Notes under the pieces: generated by a model
What the model was told of the DNA's origin: nothing
Database searches by the model: none
The model's input: only the letters and a program-made list of their open reading frames with translations
Source of the DNA: Ustilago trichophora
Lineage: Eukaryota > Basidiomycota > Ustilaginomycetes > Ustilaginales > Ustilaginaceae
Length of the DNA: 64,000 nt
Reading direction: 5' to 3'
Assembly: GCA_900323505.1 (NCBI GenBank)
Contig: OOIN01000004.1
Location: 372,001 to 436,000 of the forward strand
Made by a program: the position numbers and the translations under genes
Shown here: positions 49,798-60,094 of the stretch, piece by piece
Layout: every line of letters starts with the position of its first letter
How positions within the stretch are numbered: position 1 is the stretch's first letter

Positions 49798-50325
49798 TCA
49801 GAACAGATCTTCGAGCGTCAACTGTTTCGCTACGTCCGTGTTGGCCACCATAGCTTGAAACTCTTCAAAGTCCAACTTGCCATCTCCGTTGGTATCCGCC
49901 TCCATGATGGTCTTATCTACGATCTGTTGCAGCTGTTGATCCTTGAGATTGTTTCCGACCATCATTTTTAGCACCAGAAACAGTTCACCGTTGCTGATGA
50001 GACCATCTCTGTCCATATCGTAGACTTTGAAGGCGAATCTTAGCTTCTCTTCTCGACTGCCCTGATTGGAGAAAGCCGAGAGACCGGCGACGAATTCTTG
50101 AAAGTCGACGGTTCCTCCTCCGTCCTCGTCAAAGATGGCAATCAATCGGAGAGCCAATGGGTTGTTGGCGATTTGGGGAATTTGAAGGAACTCGTCCTTA
50201 TCGATGCTGCCGGATCCATCGCGGTCGAGCTTCATAAAGCGTTTCTTGAGTCGTTGGATTTCTTTGCTATTGAAATTGGATGTGGCTTCAATGTCGGAGA
50301 GCAACTGAGAGCCTTGTTGACCCAT
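49798..50325 (-). CDS. CNB1: Calcineurin regulatory subunit B
   Basis: A 175-aa EF-hand protein that binds the calcineurin catalytic subunit and makes it responsive to Ca2+; it acts in stress response, cell-wall integrity and, in smuts, virulence. ATG is at 50325. The in-frame extension to 50412 lacks conservation, and Gly2 in MGQQGS fits N-myristoylation. Four complete EF-hand loops: Asp34-Glu45 ([12 protein letters not shown]), Asp66-Glu77 ([12 protein letters not shown]), Asp103-Glu114 ([12 protein letters not shown]) and Asp144-Glu155 ([12 protein letters not shown]). The segment [20 protein letters not shown] is nearly invariant in CnB. No intron is seen. It diverges from PRE3. Confidence 0.96.
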   Translation of the reverse strand: MGQQGSQLLSDIEATSNFNSKEIQRLKKRFMKLDRDGSGSIDKDEFLQIPQIANNPLALRLIAIFDEDGGGTVDFQEFVAGLSAFSNQGSREEKLRFAFKVYDMDRDGLISNGELFLVLKMMVGNNLKDQQLQQIVDKTIMEADTNGDGKLDFEEFQAMVANTDVAKQLTLEDLF

Positions 50326-51136
50326 TGTTGGTGATGAATTAACCCTGACCTTGGGAGTAGGGGAGAGGAAAGATAATTTGGAAAGATGGAAAGAGAATGC
50401 AGATCGATGCAACAGTAGAGCGTTTTGCGGGGGTCAGGGGACCAAGAGACCAGCTCTCGACTTGATGAGGGAAGGTCAGAGACGATAACCGAATGCGAAG
50501 GTAGCGAGAGAGAGACGGGAAAAAAGTTGCCCAAAGCAGACGTAGAGGAATGCGCTTTTGATCGAGATGAGAAGAGGAAGGGTCCTTGGAAGGTAGGTAA
50601 AGAGGTATCAGGCGCACACACTTTCCCGAGAGAGTGGCGGGTGCGCGCGTGTGCCGCGTGTGAACTGGCCCAAGCCTCAAGAGTTCAAGCCCAAGCAGCG
50701 AGCAAAGGTGTGGTGTTGGTATTGGGGAAGCAAATTGTCAAAATGTTAGAGTGAAAAGAAATGACATGAATGAAGGAGGCGAAAAATTATGCCAGCTTTT
50801 TGGCTGGTGATCGCGCGTACGCGGCCAAGTGCTTGCGTTGGTGTTGCGGCTTGCGCACTCCACTTATGTGGCTACACGGAAGCCCGCTTAGACCAACGAT
50901 CTTTTTGGCTGCGAAGGATCACCACAACCATCAACCAACACTTTTGTTGAGCTTTGCACTGCACCATCGCAATTCTCTTGCTTCCATCCTCACTTTACGA
51001 CGTCTATACTTATCGATCGTCTCAGAGAACCTCTCTAGAGCAAAAGGACTGCATACTCCATCCTCAAAGCCCCCTTTCAACACCTCTCTCTCAACCACAG
51101 TCACTCAAAACATACATCGATAGTCTTGTTACAAAG
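50326..51136. other. Divergent promoter region, CNB1 / PRE3
   Basis: 811 bases of non-coding DNA. No proteasome-type PACE element (GGTGGCAAA) was found by eye. The sequence just before PRE3 is C/T-rich. Confidence 0.6.
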
Positions 51137-51935
51137 ATGGCGGTGAACGGTATGGACATCACCACCCACCTCAAAAAGGGAGAGGTCAACCTGGGTACAT
51201 CCATCATGGCCGTTGCCTATGACAAAGGTGTCATTCTTGGCGCCGACTCCCGTACCACAATGGGAAGCTACATTGCCAATCGAGTAACCGACAAGCTCAC
51301 CCACCTCTCTGATCGAATCTACTGCTGTCGATCTGGATCCGCCGCCGATACCCAGGCCATTGCCGATATTGTCACCTACTACCTCGACATGTATGCCGTT
51401 GAGAGTGAATCCCCACCGCAGACCAAAGTAGCCGCGAATCTGTTCCAGGAGATCGTATATCAGAACAAGGACCAACTCAGCGCAGGCATCATCGTAGCCG
51501 GATGGGATAAGAAGGACGGCGGTAGGGTGTTCAACGTTCCCCTGGGAGGCGGTGTCTTCGAACAACCTTGGGCTATCGGTGGCAGTGGAAGTACTTATAT
51601 CTACGGTTACTGTGATGCTACTTGGAAAGCTGGTTGGGGTAAAGAAAAGACGCTGGAGTTTGTAAAGAATGGTACGTTATCCACCCTTCCTTCCTTCCAT
51701 GACCCAGTCTCGAATTTTTTTCGACAAGACGTGGATTAAAGCCGAAGATGCTAACCCTGTGACATGTTCCCTTTTGTCTTTTCTTTTTCTTGTTCGGACA
51801 GCGCTGGCACTCGCAATGAGGAGAGATGGCTCTTCCGGAGGCACAATTCGTCTGGTCGACATTACAGAGGATGGTGTCGAGCGACATTTCGTTCCAGGTG
51901 ATCAGCTTCCAGAACTTGCAGACAAGATTGTATAA
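51137..51935 (+). CDS. PRE3: 20S proteasome subunit beta1 (caspase-like)
   Basis: A 222-aa protein from two exons: 51137-51671 and 51802-51935, separated by a 130-base intron (GTACGT donor, TCGGACAG acceptor) that splits an Ala codon. The propeptide is 20 residues and ends in Leu-Gly. The catalytic Thr is Thr21 of the precursor (mature Thr1), in [20 protein letters not shown]; mature Asp17 and Lys33 are present. Further beta1 signatures are [39 protein letters not shown] and [17 protein letters not shown]. It cleaves after acidic residues in the 20S core. It ends 140 bases from the VAC14 stop. Upstream in-frame ATGs (from 50954) lack conservation. Confidence 0.96.
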
Positions 51936-52075
51936 CACTCCTCCCCCTCGCTCCCATATTTTGTTCTTGGTTTCTTGCAATTCTCACTATACTAGTTTTT
52001 ACACACAAACACGGACCTACGCACGCGGGAAAGAATCGGGTCAAGTTTTGACGTCATCTAGTTAGTATTGCATTT

Positions 52076-55000
52076 TTAGCGCAGGGAAGAGCCCTTGCTT
52101 GGATTTCTTGACCCAGGATTGGACGCAGATCCCTGACCCTGCTGCTGTCTGCGCACTGTCGAGGGGCTAGAAGAGCGCGCGGTGGCACTAGACGCTGTAG
52201 CAGTGGTGGACGTAGTAGGCAGGTGAATGCCAAAGAAGCTGCTGCTTGTGGCTGTGTTGGGAGCCGAGATGCTGCTAGCATTTGAACGTGTAGCAGGTGC
52301 AGAGAGACCCAATCCGAATCGGCCCGAGCTGGAAGGTGTGAGAGATCCACCTGCGGCCGTGGTGGTGACGGGGGTCGCTGCTTGGCTGACGCGTCTTCGG
52401 GTACCGCCTGCCGTTGTGGAGGATGTGGAAGATGCGGCGGCGGTCGAGGTTGAGCTGATGCGTGGAGCGGCGTAGTCGGTGGCAATCTGGGAGCTTCCGG
52501 CTGCGGTGGTAGCGCCGAGGGCTGCTTGGCGTCGTGCTCTTTCGTGTTTGTTTTGGACCATGCGGAAGTGGTGGAGCAGGTCGTTCCATTTGATCTCGGC
52601 CATGGAAGCCGAGCCGCCGCTAGAGCCTGTACTCCCACCTCCACCACCACTGCCGCTGGTAGAAGATCCTGAGCCAGAAACGCCCTTTCCTCCTGCTCTC
52701 GAAGAGTAGCTCGACCGGGGCACAGAGTGCAAGAAACCTAATCCATTCACCGCATTCAACCTGTTCCTCAGCGTCACGAACGCGCTACTCTGCGGCAGCA
52801 ACATTAGCACGCCATAAAGGCACTTGAACAGGTACGGATACCTCTCAGGCTCCAACAGCTGCAATCGCAACGCTGTAAAGATCGGCGACTCGAGCAATTG
52901 CACCAGCTTGTCAATCTGGATCAGCAGCGACACAGTGATCTCGAGCTCGGCAAAGATGGTCAGCAGATTACTAGCGTGCTCATACGCCTGTGCCAGCAAG
53001 CACAGACTGAACGCAGCCACCGCGTTGTGACACCAGCATCGGTAAATAGATGCAAAGAGCAGTTGGCCTTCGCGCGAGTCGAGATTGCGCAGCTTTCTGC
53101 GGAAGTCGGCGAGCTCGGGCGAGGTGATGAGGATAATGGCGAGATTCTGAACCATGATACTTGCAAACTCGAGGTCCTCATCCTTCTCGAGAATCTCGGC
53201 GAGGGTACGAAAGATTCTCTCCGTGTGGAGGGAGGCGCAGAGTTGACGGATGATGAGCGATCCGCGTGTTTCGAGCAGGCGACGGTCGGTGGAGAAGAGG
53301 CTCAGGAGGTTGGCCATGAAGGCGTGGAAGTATGAATCCTCAGATGCCGAGCTGATCTGGGCGAGGAGGCGCAGATCGCAACGAATCACTTCGTCGGAGG
53401 GATCAGAAAGGGTCTTGAGCAGGGCAGGGAAGGTGCCGTCGTCCATAGAGAGGATCTTGCGTGGGGACTTGCGATGCAGCATCAAGAGCCATTCGAGAGC
53501 AGTGACGCGCGTCTCTTCGTGCTCGTCGAGAAGCTGTAGTGTGAGGGCGTTAACAGTAGTCTGATAGTCGAATGGGTCAGCTTCCGGCAGAACACCATCG
53601 GCGCCGTTGCTAGGGGAGGCAATGCGGTCATCGTTGCCAGCATGGTCGTTCAAGCTGATGGCTGCGATCCCTGATGTAGGTTCACCGCTCACTGTGCCTG
53701 CCCGCGCTCTGGGTGAAAGGGGACCCGATGCAGAGGCGGTCCCGGTGGTGGAAGCTGAAGCTGTGGAGACCGAGGGGCGGGATACTGAAGCATGTCTGAT
53801 GAGGTTGCCGTGTTGTGTAGGACTACCAGCGTTGCCTCTGTCGCGAGCTGAGGACGTCGAGCTGGTAGGTCTGTGACCTTGGAACGCTGCTGTGGATGTT
53901 ACTGGTGGCCGAGCGTTCGGTGGTGAAGCGGGCGCAGGAATGTCCTGGATGACTCTATAGAGATTGATGTTGGTGGCATGTGCTGCACTGGCAATGGCAG
54001 GGCTATGGTGAGCCAAGCTAGGAAGAATGGCAGAGATAAGACGAGGGGTGAAGGGCACCACGACATCCTTGACCACTAAGAGGAATTCGGCGATCCACTG
54101 CAGCGTGGTTGCCTGAATTTCTTCATCTGGGTAGCCAATGTGGTTGATGAGAATCTCCATGATGGAAGCATAGTCGATTCGAACCTCTGTACCCTCGACC
54201 CAGATGTCTTCCTCCTCGTCATCCTCTTCATCTTCGTTGTCATCGTCAGCAGCACCGTCCTCCTCGTTGCCTCTGGTTGATGCAGCTGCAATCAGCGCTG
54301 TGGCGTCGTGGTCGGCCGCTTGACTCTCTCGCTGAGGCGGCACGGGAGAAGTTCCGCCTTCTGCACGAAGCTTGGCTGCTCGCAAGGACTTGCTTGGACT
54401 TGCACTCCTTGGCTGCAGCTCGCCTTGTAGCTGCGATGGAGTGTCCTCTGTGTCATCAGTCTTGGCAGGTGCCCCATCGATGGGCCTGGCAGAACTACGT
54501 TGCTTGCCTTTGCTCTTCTTGTGTTGCTGACGCTCGGCACGGTGTTGCTCGAAGGCTTGCCGTCTTGCAGCGAGCTCTGCAGCATGTCGAATCTCACGCA
54601 AAAAGTCGGCGAGAACATTGGCAGTAGCGACGCGAACATCGGTGTTGGGGTCGCTCAGATATTTGAGCAAGCCGTCGAGGAATGATGGGAGATAGCTGAC
54701 CAGCTCGAGCTCAGGCACCGAGCCAAGGACGGTAATCCAGCTGACAAGGTAGTTGCGTGTGAACGGGCTGAGCACGTACATGCGCTCCGACAGCAGCGGG
54801 ATGAAGCGAGCTAGTGAAAAGACCTTGTTGCTGGCAGTTCCCTCTTCATCGATCTGATGCGCCTTTTCACGGGCAACGTCGAGCTCTGCGACACCGCCGG
54901 CGAATCCATCTTGCGCATCCTGGTGAGCGCGAATGAGAGAGATGTCCTGGAACTGGGAGACGTAGTGTGGAGCTGCCTCGCAGACAATGTCCTTGAGCAA

Positions 55001-55453
55001 GCGATCGAGCAATTCGGCACCATTTTTGACGCTGAGTTCGGAATCGGCGGCAAGCTTGGAGAGCGCATCAAAGGTTTCATTGAAATAGACGAGGATCTCG
55101 CCCTTGCAGACTTTGGCAATGTTGTAGAAGCTCTCGCAAGCAAAGTAGCGGATCTTACTGTCAGGATCGTTGAAGCAGGCGAGGACGGGTTTTGCGATCT
55201 GTTCGAGAAAAGGAGCGATTTCTACTCCGAGCGCGATGGCGATTCCAGCCAATCCGATGAGACCACCATTGCGAGCATTTACGTTTTGAGGTGAAGCAGA
55301 GAGGAAGGAGCAGAGCTGCTGAACGATGAGGTTGACACGGGCTCTATCACCTTTGGCAAGACATTCGCGGACCTGACGTTCGAGGTCCAGAGTGGCTGCC
55401 TTTCGCTTGTCGTAGACGCGATCGAGGAGCGCCTTCTGTAGAGCCGCGTCCAT
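52076..55453 (-). CDS. VAC14: Vac14, scaffold of the Fab1/PIKfyve complex
   Basis: A 1125-aa HEAT-repeat protein that holds the PI3P 5-kinase Fab1 and the phosphatase Fig4 together on vacuole/endosome membranes, controlling PI(3,5)P2. ATG is at 55453. The N-terminal conserved block includes RNGGLIGLAGIAIALG, KPVLACFNDPDSKIRYFACE and ELLDRLLKDIV, the Fab1-binding region (about 60-165). HEAT repeats continue with YPDEEIQATTLQWIAEFL. The Fig4-binding C-terminal domain (about 690-880) includes FRRKLRNLDSREGQLLFASI and CLYGVLMLLPQSSAF. Low-complexity insertions occur at about 310-420 (acidic) and 490-610 (Ser/Thr). A Ser/Thr/Gly tail runs from about 910, making it longer than yeast Vac14 (880 aa). 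Intronless. Confidence 0.94.
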   Translation of the reverse strand: MDAALQKALLDRVYDKRKAATLDLERQVRECLAKGDRARVNLIVQQLCSFLSASPQNVNARNGGLIGLAGIAIALGVEIAPFLEQIAKPVLACFNDPDSKIRYFACESFYNIAKVCKGEILVYFNETFDALSKLAADSELSVKNGAELLDRLLKDIVCEAAPHYVSQFQDISLIRAHQDAQDGFAGGVAELDVAREKAHQIDEEGTASNKVFSLARFIPLLSERMYVLSPFTRNYLVSWITVLGSVPELELVSYLPSFLDGLLKYLSDPNTDVRVATANVLADFLREIRHAAELAARRQAFEQHRAERQQHKKSKGKQRSSARPIDGAPAKTDDTEDTPSQLQGELQPRSASPSKSLRAAKLRAEGGTSPVPPQRESQAADHDATALIAAASTRGNEEDGAADDDNEDEEDDEEEDIWVEGTEVRIDYASIMEILINHIGYPDEEIQATTLQWIAEFLLVVKDVVVPFTPRLISAILPSLAHHSPAIASAAHATNINLYRVIQDIPAPASPPNARPPVTSTAAFQGHRPTSSTSSARDRGNAGSPTQHGNLIRHASVSRPSVSTASASTTGTASASGPLSPRARAGTVSGEPTSGIAAISLNDHAGNDDRIASPSNGADGVLPEADPFDYQTTVNALTLQLLDEHEETRVTALEWLLMLHRKSPRKILSMDDGTFPALLKTLSDPSDEVIRCDLRLLAQISSASEDSYFHAFMANLLSLFSTDRRLLETRGSLIIRQLCASLHTERIFRTLAEILEKDEDLEFASIMVQNLAIILITSPELADFRRKLRNLDSREGQLLFASIYRCWCHNAVAAFSLCLLAQAYEHASNLLTIFAELEITVSLLIQIDKLVQLLESPIFTALRLQLLEPERYPYLFKCLYGVLMLLPQSSAFVTLRNRLNAVNGLGFLHSVPRSSYSSRAGGKGVSGSGSSTSGSGGGGGSTGSSGGSASMAEIKWNDLLHHFRMVQNKHERARRQAALGATTAAGSSQIATDYAAPRISSTSTAAASSTSSTTAGGTRRRVSQAATPVTTTAAGGSLTPSSSGRFGLGLSAPATRSNASSISAPNTATSSSFFGIHLPTTSTTATASSATARSSSPSTVRRQQQGQGSASNPGSRNPSKGSSLR

Positions 55454-56347
55454 GGTGGGGGTTTAGGAAGGGGCGACCACCGCCAAACAAGTCAGGCCGT
55501 TGGCTCCTCAGCGAGAATGATTCAGCACAAATGCCGGATTGGGTATGATGGAGTGAGGGAGAGAGTGTGAGCAGCGAGTCGAATCGGTGATTGTGCTCGG
55601 TTGTCGGATACGCTCGGTTGGACGAGAAGCATGCGTGTTGCTCTATCAAGCTGTCACGCAGGGGTCACAAAAGCAATGAGCGACAGGGTCCTTTTTGCGG
55701 CACGGACCTCTGAGAGAGTTATGATAAAGTCGTGTCGTGATTCTCCGCCGTCTGCTGCCACTTGTTCTTTCTCAAAGATGTGGAGGATTTTCGGCGTTGC
55801 AAATGGGCAGAAAGGGAATGGAAGGGATAACCTTTTTCTAAAATAGCAGCAAGGAAGCACGCGTCTCGCGACTGACACGTTGAGAAGATTGGCTCAATTT
55901 TCAGGGGGGAAAAAAAAAAGGGCGACGTGTGTGGGCGGGGGCTCGAGCTAGAAAAAATTTCGCCGAGATTTGAATGCAGGACAAGAAGCCTAAAAATTTG
56001 ATTTTTGACAAAAAGTCGAGGATTCATGTTTCATGACGAGCGCAGGATCGTCCGACAACTGTCTGGCAGCTGCCACACAGTACTGCACAGTACAGTACAG
56101 TACAGTATCAGCAACGCTTTCGTTCAAGCCTCATCAGCTTAGCTGTACATCAAGCCAGGCGGCACTTTCACTTTTCCGACCATATCATACCGACATCTGG
56201 ATATCACTTTCGAGTCAGACAAGGCGAGTCAGCAGGAGAGCAGCACCGACAACCGCTGTGAAGCACCTCTCGATTATCCGTCTGCTCCTTTCCAAAAGTG
56301 CTCTTCGCTTGGTCATCCGAGCAGAGCTTCGATTACCTCTCTTCACA
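55454..56347. other. Divergent promoter region, VAC14 / USP
   Basis: Non-coding, with a run of A (55909-55919) and a strong TACAGTACAG tract (56079-56108). An in-frame ATG at 56033 would extend the USP by 105 residues through that tract. I consider this region leader sequence. Confidence 0.55.
56079..56108. repeat. TACAG pentamer tract upstream of the USP gene
   Basis: CAGTACTGCACAG is followed by at least four TACAG units. Same motif family as the tracts at 14535, 34231, 34661, 41267, 41941 and 42997. Confidence 0.9.
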
Positions 56348-58675
56348 ATGGCCGAGGTGGTAAGACGACCACCTTCGCAGGCCGACAACGGCTCTGGTTC
56401 GCGCTCCTACAGCCAATCACCACAAAAGAAGGGTTTGCATCGATCCGACTCTTTCTCTAGCAGCCCCACCAAAAACGCAAATGGTCATCACAAAAAGTCG
56501 TCCTCTATCAGCTCTCTTCCCAGCTCGCCATCCAAAGAGGAGCGAAAGAAGCTTGCCAAAGAGATCCTTGCTTCCGGTGGTGATCAGCTTCGAGCTACAC
56601 TCAAACAAAGAGGTATGCTCCATGCTCTCCTCTCCGACCCAGTCAAGTTCATCAAATCCAACCAAAAGCAGGGTCAAGACTATACCACACTTGGCTTGAC
56701 ACCTGTCAATGACCCTAACTACGCTGTTGCGCAGAAGCGAAAGCAGGAGCAGAAACAGCACGCCTTGCTGCTGCATACAGACTCGCCCAAGATTCACGGC
56801 AGTGGTCATGCCTTCGACCAAGACGATCAAATGCCATCGTCACCAACAAAGAATGGAAAGGCAAAGTCGCGCGATCTGTTTCCACACAAGATCTCCCTTC
56901 GCTTCCCAGGCAAGGTCCGCAGTGCTGCCGCAGGCCTGTCCAACTACGGAAACACTTGCTACATGAACAGCGTCATGCAGTCTCTCATCCACACGCCGCC
57001 ACTCGCCTTTGCTCTTCTCACTCAAGACCTTGAGGTATTGCATGGAGAATGGGGTGGTAAGCGCAACGACAGCTTCGACGCCGTCACTGCCATGCAGAGC
57101 TTTGCCAAGCGTTCCCTGGCGGGCGCCAAATCCACCAATGCTCCCGTCGAGTTTGTGCGCAACTTGAAGTCGTTTGCCAAGCCCCTCCGTCAAGGAAGGC
57201 AGGAAGATGCTCACGAATATCTTCGTTTCCTCCTGGAAGCGTTGCAGCAGAGCTGTCTCGCACGAGCCCCCAAGTCGCTCAAACCGGACGACCCTATCCG
57301 CCGCACCACCTTTGTCCAAAAGACCTTTGGCGGTAAGCTTCGCAGCCGAGTCACCTGTCACAACTGCGGCTACAACTCGGACACGTTTGACCCTTTCATG
57401 GATCTCAGTCTCGACGTGCGCAAGGGTATCAACTCGCTCACCGACGCCTTCCGTGCATTCGTCGCCAAGGACCACCTGACGGGTAGCGAAAAGTACAAGT
57501 GCGACAAGTGCAAGCGAAAGGTCGATGCCACCAAGCAATTTACCATCGAGTCTGCACCTCCTGCGTTGACGGTGCATCTCAAGCGTTTCACCATGCTTGG
57601 CGGCAAGGTCTCGCGCCAAATTGCGTTTGAAGAGAATCTCAACATCGCTCCTTATCTGTCGGTGAACCATGGACCCGCGAGGTACAAGCTCTATGCGGCG
57701 GTCCACCACTATGGTTCGGGCCCCAACAGTGGACATTACGTAGCCAGTGTCAAGTCGCCATCGGGCAAATGGACCAAGATGGACGATAGCCATGTCAGCG
57801 AGATGGGTCGAAGTGGGCCGACCAACGACCAGAGTGCGTACATTCTCTTCTACCTGCGGGAGAAGGATGAGGCTCTCGAGAAGGCCATCAAGGCTGTTGC
57901 ACCAACCGTGCCGAGCAAAGTAGAGGGTAAGAAGCGCAAGCAGGAGACCGCACTATCCGAGTCAGAATCCGAACGCAATGAATCTGAGTCTGGAGACGAG
58001 GACTCGTTCGATGATGAAGCAGCCTATCAAGCTCTACTCAAGCGTCGTAAAGCCGCCGCCGCCGCCGGCCCTTTCAAGCTGCGGAAGAGTAGCAACGGTG
58101 GTCGTGACAGCGATGACGGGAGCGATTCTTCCTCCTCCTCCTCCTCTCCTCCTCCGGCCAAAAAGCTGAACGGAACAAGCGCAAAATTGGACCAGATGCT
58201 GTCCTCGAAGCCCAAATCGACCGCCAGCTTCTACGGCAGCGCTCCCACCGCCTCTGTCCCACGCAACCCCTTCACCATGCCCTCCTCCGCCACCGAAGAC
58301 GAAGAGCTGGGAACCGCCGTAAGCAGAGACGAATACGAATCGCTCGTCGGTCCCGCCGCTCGATCGTCCTCCACCATCTCTGCCGACACTTCGCGGGTCG
58401 ACCCAGAAGCCGAGTCCTCCGAAGACGACGAGATGGCTTCCTTTGCCGCTTTGTCCAAAAAGGAAAAGAGGAAGCAGAAAAAGGCTGCACAGGCCATCTC
58501 GGCTGCGAAAGCCGAGCGAAGGGGGATCCCAAGTTCGCCCTACGCAAACGCCCTGACGACATCGTTCAGCTCGGCAAAGGATCAGAAGAAGAAGATGAAG
58601 AACAAGAAGGATAAGTCGACGGTGAAGGCGCTCGGTGGGATGGCGGCACGGATGAAACCCAGACCTTCCTTCTAG
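56348..58675 (+). CDS. Ubiquitin-specific protease, USP36/Dot4-like
   Basis: A 775-aa cysteine protease counted from ATG at 56348 (CACAATGGCCGAG context). The USP core spans about 195-520. The Cys box GLSNYGNTCYMNSVMQSL has catalytic Cys204. The QEDAHEYLRFLLEAL box, two CxxC zinc pairs (VTCHNC, YKCDKC) and the His box (HHYGSGPNSGHYVAS, His463) follow, with Asp479/480 in KMDDSHV and the closing SAYILFYLRE. The C-terminal half is acidic/Ser-rich and then very basic (KKEKRKQKKAAQ, DQKKKMKNKKDK), like nucleolar USP36 and yeast Ubp10/Dot4. A nucleolar or chromatin role is therefore likely but inferred. An in-frame upstream ATG at 56033 exists. The family is certain, the orthology less so. Confidence 0.88.
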   Translation: MAEVVRRPPSQADNGSGSRSYSQSPQKKGLHRSDSFSSSPTKNANGHHKKSSSISSLPSSPSKEERKKLAKEILASGGDQLRATLKQRGMLHALLSDPVKFIKSNQKQGQDYTTLGLTPVNDPNYAVAQKRKQEQKQHALLLHTDSPKIHGSGHAFDQDDQMPSSPTKNGKAKSRDLFPHKISLRFPGKVRSAAAGLSNYGNTCYMNSVMQSLIHTPPLAFALLTQDLEVLHGEWGGKRNDSFDAVTAMQSFAKRSLAGAKSTNAPVEFVRNLKSFAKPLRQGRQEDAHEYLRFLLEALQQSCLARAPKSLKPDDPIRRTTFVQKTFGGKLRSRVTCHNCGYNSDTFDPFMDLSLDVRKGINSLTDAFRAFVAKDHLTGSEKYKCDKCKRKVDATKQFTIESAPPALTVHLKRFTMLGGKVSRQIAFEENLNIAPYLSVNHGPARYKLYAAVHHYGSGPNSGHYVASVKSPSGKWTKMDDSHVSEMGRSGPTNDQSAYILFYLREKDEALEKAIKAVAPTVPSKVEGKKRKQETALSESESERNESESGDEDSFDDEAAYQALLKRRKAAAAAGPFKLRKSSNGGRDSDDGSDSSSSSSSPPPAKKLNGTSAKLDQMLSSKPKSTASFYGSAPTASVPRNPFTMPSSATEDEELGTAVSRDEYESLVGPAARSSSTISADTSRVDPEAESSEDDEMASFAALSKKEKRKQKKAAQAISAAKAERRGIPSSPYANALTTSFSSAKDQKKKMKNKKDKSTVKALGGMAARMKPRPSF

Positions 58676-59198
58676 GCGGTACTGCTTTTTTGCTTTTTTA
58701 TACACTTTGCAATCTTATATAGACTAAGTATCAAGTATCACGTATAGCCAGAAGCTTTTCGTTGAAACATTGTGTCGGTTTAGAGAAGCAGACGAACAAC
58801 ACGCGCTTCAACAGCGTAGATACTTTTGTTGTTTTTTAATGCGTAGCACTCTTTCCCAAGCTTGGAAGAAAGAGAAGGGAGACGATATTGATGACCGGTA
58901 CAGATGTACCGTTCGGTGTAATGATGCGTGTTGTGAAGCCATGTTTGATGTTTGGCATGATGTGGTAAGTTTGTAAAGTTGGTGATTGTGGCTGGAGAAG
59001 CGTTGTAAGTGGACCCTGAGCAATGCGCGTTTGAAAAGTCGGAAATCGGACCCCTTCCTCCACAGAGAGAGAGTAAGAGAGACCAACACGCTGGTGTTGG
59101 TCTTGCCACAATCAGCTCGTAGACAACACTCTACCACTGCCACCACTGCCACCACCACCATCGCCTCACCAACTGCTTGACACGAAAACGTATTGAAG
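58676..59198. other. Intergenic region between USP and cofactor A genes
   Basis: 523 bases, with T-rich 3'-flank sequence after the USP stop and a CACCACTGCCACC-type run just before the cofactor A start. No gene is recognised. Confidence 0.6.
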
Positions 59199-60094
59199 AT
59201 GCCCCCCTTTCCAGATGCAGCAACAGTCAAGCGTCAATTGACTATCAAAACTGGCGTTGTGAAACGGTACGCCCTCCTGTTCCCCTGTTCCTTTCTTCTT
59301 CCCTTGGACTATCATTGACGCAACTCCAATTTACCCTTCCTCAACGATAACATGGATCAAAACAAATACCGTGGTGTAACGCTCGTCCAGATTGGCAAAG
59401 GAAGAAAGTTCATATCTCAAAGAAGCGCAAGAGCAACAAGTTCGCATTCAGAAATTCATCGATGATGGAAGGGATGAGTATGATGTTAAGCAACAGGTGC
59501 GTTGTCACACTTTCTCTTCCCTCTGATTTGTTCTTTCAAACCTTATGTGGATCTTTAGGTCGTGCTCTTTGTGGATCTGCTTCGGCTCAATTCGTCGCGG
59601 GCAGCATGACACCGAACTGAACCCCATCTGAAATGGGTCATGTAGCAGAGGAAATTTGCATCTGATCAGCTGGAGCTAAGGACAGAGGCAGTAACAGGAG
59701 GGGGAAAGCCGTAATGAAGCCACAGGAGTCCAGTGACCTAAAAGTCGATACTGATCAAGACCAATTCCTTCTTATTGTCTTGTTGTAGAGAACGGTACTT
59801 CAAGATACCCTCAAAATGATCCCCGATTGCAGAAAGCGACTCGAATTGGCGGCTGATGACCTGTTGAATTACCTTGTAAAGTCATCCCTTCCCTCCATCC
59901 CTACATTTTCAACCCAGACACACACCAACTGACGTCCCCCTCTTCCTTCATCTGACTCGATGGTGCGATTTGGACAGGAGGGGCTAGAAGAGCAAGAGGA
60001 TAACCAAGTCAAGTCTACAACAGAATTCACAACAGCAAAAGAGGTTCTTACTGACATCCAAGCGCAGTTGCAGGGTCCTCTTCCTAGTGTATAA
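59199..60094 (+). CDS. TBCA: Tubulin-folding cofactor A (TBCA)
   Basis: A 125-aa protein built from four short exons, none long enough to stand out as an open frame: 59199-59266, 59391-59496, 59789-59875 and 59978-60094. The introns of 124, 292 and 102 bases all have GT donors (GTACGC, GTGCGT, GTAAAGT) and AG acceptors, and all joins keep frame. The product reads VKRQLTIKTGVVKR then LAKEESSYLKEAQEQQ, DGRDEYDVKQQRTVLQDTL and KMIPDCRKRLELAADDLLNYL. This follows cofactor A (IKIKTGVVKRLVKE...DIKKQ...MIPDCQRRL) through its three-helix bundle. TBCA/Rbl2 captures beta-tubulin released by the CCT chaperonin, so it is functionally linked to CCT1 in this window. The length is normal for the family. Exon borders are by eye but strongly constrained. 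Confidence 0.93.

Noticed and set aside
50326..50412. 29-residue N-terminal extension of calcineurin B
   Set aside because: The extension has no conservation and would bury the Gly2 myristoylation site seen in the start MGQQGS.
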